64,000 bases of DNA from Schizochytrium sp. TIO01. Lineage: Eukaryota; Sar; Bigyra; Thraustochytrida; Thraustochytriidae. Positions 61,062-64,000 of the stretch are shown here, piece after piece. The stretch is from positions 122,001 through 186,000 of the forward strand of contig SMSO01000035.1 of the NCBI GenBank assembly GCA_004764695.1, written 5' to 3'. How positions within the stretch are numbered: the stretch's first letter is position 1; the number at the start of each line of letters is the position of its first letter. Under the pieces are notes generated by a model that saw only the letters and a list, made by a program, of their open reading frames with translations, did not search any database and was not told where the DNA came from. The translations under genes and the position numbers were made by a program.

Positions 61062-63017
61062 CTAGCGGCGTCGTCGCTTAGATACGGCTTTGGAATTTGC
61101 TGCGCTTGTAGCACCGTGTCCCTCCGAATGGCAACGCAGCGGTCTCTTAGACTTGGATAATTTCATGAGGTTCTCTTGCTCACTTTCAAAACTATTTTGA
61201 GACCAAGCTGCACGGCTGGGGTGTGAAGCAGAGATGGGCCGCTCAGTTAAAGGTGCACGGTGGGCGGGAGCTGTGTCTCCTGTGTGGTGAGGATTCTCGG
61301 CAATGTAGCGCTCAAGAAACTCATCTTGTACAGTTACGCTAAGAGACGTACTCCAAGCGGTTCTCTTAATTGCAGCGGCTGGTGCGCAATCCATTTCCTG
61401 AGAAAGGGCCAGCGCAAAGGCAGTATACATTGCTATCTTAGACTCGCCCCATGTACCGTTGCGGTCCTTGGAAGCATGATGGTTAGCGGCATCATCGTTG
61501 ATTTGGGTTTTTGCGAAATGAGATGCAAGTTGAGCGGCTGCTTCTTCCTTTTCATGACTAGAGTTATATAAGCTATTTGGAACACTTTTGTGAGCAACCT
61601 TGTCGTTTGATCGACCAATCTCCGATCTGGCGTGAGGAGTGGCTTTGGGTAAACACTTTTTCTCTTCGAAATCATTGTCGATGTCGCTGTCATCGTTATC
61701 TTGCTCCATGCCTTCATTGATTGGGACTCGGAGATGATGGCGCGTAGCCTCATCAACATGCTCACTCCGAGAGTCAACATCAATATCGTCTTCGCCTGTA
61801 CAAGTGCGAACTTTTACCTCAAGGGAATGATAACCAGTTTCAGCAGCCCCCTGACGCATTGTCAAAGCCGGTGCCTTGAACTGTAATCCCGAATTTCATC
61901 GAATAACAAGCGTGTGAGTATCTTTATGAAGTCGGAGCGTCTTACGTTTCAAACTCAAGAACTTACAATAGGAACAGGAGAGCCCATAGCCTTTTCAAAG
62001 AGCGGTGGTTCGTAGCTCTCAGGGGTGTGATCGTGATATGAAAGATAAAAAGTAATCCATTTGGAATCCGGAAGGGGCTACATTAAGAATGATATATTAA
62101 GTATTGCTCCAAGTTTGTGTGTTAGTATAACCGTATGTCAACGATACGTCTTGATCTTGAACTTACTGGAAGACCTGCCATGGTGCTGGTCAGGGTCTTA
62201 ATCATTGACCTTGTCTGCTGGACTACTTGGTCACGAGTTATACGTTTCGAGGAATAGGCTGGAAGAGCAGTATTCGTCCTTTGCATGGCCTCTCCAACTG
62301 GTTTGTTTCCTTCCTCTGCAATAATTCGTCCCTTGTTATAGTCAACACGAAACGCGTAGGATTCAATGATACTGCTTGACTGCGAAGTGATTATTTTTTG
62401 TCAATTTAAAATAATTAGGGCAACGTTGACTCCTTCTCCGTATCTAGTACTTACCTTCTCTGTTGGGTCACTGTCATGAATGTTCAGCATAATACGATCA
62501 ACGAAACCCTTTTCAAACGCATCAAATACACCCTTTTCGAGATAGTCTACGAACATGCGTGCACCATTTGCCTTTTTGACAGGATTAAGGATCTTCAAAT
62601 CAATTCCACACTATGATCCGGGACAAAGGGTATTTCAAAAGCTGCTACGACGTTAATCTTACTTTGTCGGAACTCATCAAGGCTACGTACAGGTAAACCA
62701 GCTAGTGAAACAACCTACATAATCTCGATCCTTGAAGTCTTCAAGAGGGAAGAGGCTGCGCTGGAAAGCAACAGCCGAAGTCATAATCCGAATGCTATTA
62801 CTGTATACATCGCAACCACTCGGTAGAGAAGTCGTGGTTAGCGCAAACCAGAAAATTTTCAAAACACAAGGAGCAAGAATTAAGGCTTTGGATCTGGGAT
62901 GACGTTTCAGGGCTGCCTTACCTATTTCTTATCAACTTACCGCACCGCAGCAGTGCTCGTCTTGAGCGACGAGATCGTCTGCTGCTTGGAGGCAACTTTG
63001 GGCTTGACGGCCTGCAT
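61062..63017 (-). CDS. HORMA-domain meiotic chromosome-axis protein (Hop1/ASY1/HORMAD type), six exons
   Basis: Rebuilt as complement(join(61062..61880,61967..62077,62167..62379,62455..62610,62719..62800,62941..63017)), 485 residues. All five introns (75-140 bases) are GT-AG and all junctions keep frame. The HORMA domain (about 20-235) reads NSIRIMTSAVAFQRSLFP, FKDRDY, GIDLKILNP, ARMFVDYLEKGVFDAFEKGF, DRIMLNIHDSD, SIIESYAFRVDY, QQTRSMIKTL, LPDSKWITFYLSYHDHTPES, YEPPLFEKA and HSLEVKVRT, the same order as in ASY1 and HORMAD proteins. Those proteins line meiotic chromosome axes and promote crossover between homologues. The C-terminal 250 residues are disordered and acidic, and end with basic KRPLRC and SKRRRR, possible nuclear signals. 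I see no PHD or winged-helix domain. This implies a meiotic cycle, an inference from one gene. Confidence 0.93.
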
Positions 63018-63673
63018 TAGAGAAATTCAAAAAGTACAACGCCCTGTCCCCACTGGCAGACCTGATAGTACCAGAACTCACTCAACCACTGAAGGCAATC
63101 GTTCTCACGATCGATTCAACAACACGCCGATTTGCCACTATCCTCTCTGCTTTGAGCCCCTCGCCTCAGACAGCTGTCCTGTCTCTGATACTTTCCACGT
63201 TTTAGGTTTGAATTCTTGTGCCTTTAAATTTTGAAGTTCCTGTAGATTTTAAATTTCACGGAAATTCAAATTCTGTGTTTTTGCCTTTTTTTCCAATTCT
63301 GCGCCACTGGCACAAAGAAACAATTTTATCATTACTATTGCTATTATCGAAAACTACTATGATGTAAAAATGAAAAATTGAACTAAAAGGATAATCTTTA
63401 GTAAGCAGGTTAGGTTAGGCTATATCAGTGCTAGTGAGTTCTGGGTATGTAAGTTTGTCCAGAAATAGCCTTTTAGTACACTTTCCAATTTAAGACGGAG
63501 TGCTTTTCAAAAATACTACATCTAAGCTCCTTACCAGTCCGGCGAGGTCATGGTATATTCGTCGTTAAGTAATACTGACAATAACCCACGACGAAGATGA
63601 AGCTAGTTAGATAGTTTCAAAGCAAAAACAAAAACAAGAGATCTTCTGTCCAGCACAGCAGGAATCCTGCCGG
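63018..63673. promoter_or_regulatory. Divergent intergenic region (promoters inferred)
   Basis: Lies between the HORMA gene start (minus) and a secreted-protein start (plus). It is A/T-rich in its second half. No specific element was identified. Confidence 0.4.
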
Positions 63674-64000
63674 ATGCGAGGGAATCAGATGCGGAGAATG
63701 AGGCCTTCTCAGGTAGGCTGGTTGTGGATTTTCTGGCTCGCAGGGGTATTCTTGGAGACAGCCACTTGTACATCGACGTTCCTGCAGGCGTGGCGAGACC
63801 TCCGTGCAGACGTTGGAGACTTTGTTTGCTCTGTTGAAGGCTGCATTGATGATGCGCTCAATGATAGGACAACTACAGTTGAAGTAGAGAAAAGCCAGTT
63901 TTTAGATAATATTGCCGTTCGAAGAGCAGGTGGCACAGGCTACCGTCAGATGCACATTAACTTAGTGAATGAGGACGTAAATCGATGCGAACCTGTGGCT
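63674..64000 (+). CDS. 5' part of a secreted protein, cut by the window edge
   Basis: An open frame of 109 codons running off the window. The start MRGNQMRRMRPSQVGWLWIF leads to WLAGVFLETATC, a basic stretch and a hydrophobic core followed by small residues, as in a signal peptide. The mature part (STFLQAWRDLRADVGDFVCS, EGCIDDALNDRT, RRAGGTGYRQMHINLVNED) has several Cys. An in-frame TAG at 63608 and no earlier ATG support this start, although Met6 or Met9 could also serve. The family was not recognised. Confidence 0.6.
   Translation, partial: MRGNQMRRMRPSQVGWLWIFWLAGVFLETATCTSTFLQAWRDLRADVGDFVCSVEGCIDDALNDRTTTVEVEKSQFLDNIAVRRAGGTGYRQMHINLVNEDVNRCEPVA

Noticed and set aside
62641-62718. A protein-like reading LAGLPVRSLDEFRQ in the second HORMA intron
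   Set aside because: Keeping it breaks the frame and adds residues not found in HORMA proteins. Splicing GATTAT to TGTGGAATT gives the expected length and a GT-AG intron.

Overview
The window is nuclear DNA from a eukaryote, most likely a unicellular protist. It carries large intron-free genes mixed with a few genes that have short GT-AG introns (75-556 bases), eukaryote-only families (exportin-6-like karyopherin, DENN protein, HORMA protein, PP2C with a myristoylation signal, two-RRM protein), abundant microsatellites and long A/T-rich intergenic tracts. There are no operons, Shine-Dalgarno sites or CRISPR arrays. A stramenopile such as a thraustochytrid would fit, but nothing here proves the lineage.

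Layout. 0-3.1 kb: a nuclear SANT plus U-box-like protein. 3.1-7.9 kb: non-coding, ending in a repeat-rich 5' flank of an N-myristoylated PP2C phosphatase (7.9-9.35 kb). 10.7-14.0 kb (minus): a two-RRM RNA-binding protein. 14.0-23.3 kb: gene-poor, rich in microsatellites. 23.3-24.1 kb: a charged helical protein weakly like the C-terminal part of Rtf1. 24.4-24.7 kb: a possible integrase fragment beside a 10-base tandem repeat. 25.1-25.4 kb (minus): a two-exon micro-gene ending in a Rab11-FIP-like motif. 28.3-29.2 kb: a LEA-like gene broken by one base. 29.5-30.2 kb: relic A of a Fanzor (eukaryotic TnpB/OrfB) gene. 31.0-32.9 kb: an ABC transporter in which a FetB/ALS3 permease and a FetA/STAR1 ATPase are one polypeptide. 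34.7-35.6 kb (minus): a thioredoxin-fold protein without CXXC. 37.3-37.7 kb (minus): Fanzor relic B, with the zinc finger that relic A has lost. 38.7-39.7 kb (minus): a protein that looks like tandem hotdog domains. 40.6-44.6 kb: an ankyrin-DENN-SH3-like protein. 44.7-46.4 kb (minus): a four-exon HPRT. 48.0-51.5 kb: an exportin-6-like karyopherin. 52.8-60.0 kb (minus): a 2,405-residue IQ/Sfi1-like/ankyrin/coiled-coil protein. 61.1-63.0 kb (minus): a six-exon HORMA-domain meiotic protein. 63.7 kb to the edge: the start of a secreted protein.

The genes form no single pathway. They are ordinary housekeeping, signalling, trafficking and meiotic genes, separated by decayed mobile DNA. The most notable points are the fused FetB-FetA transporter, the two Fanzor relics with complementary losses, the intron-split HORMA, HPRT and FIP-like genes rebuilt here from splice sites, and the frameshifted LEA-like gene.
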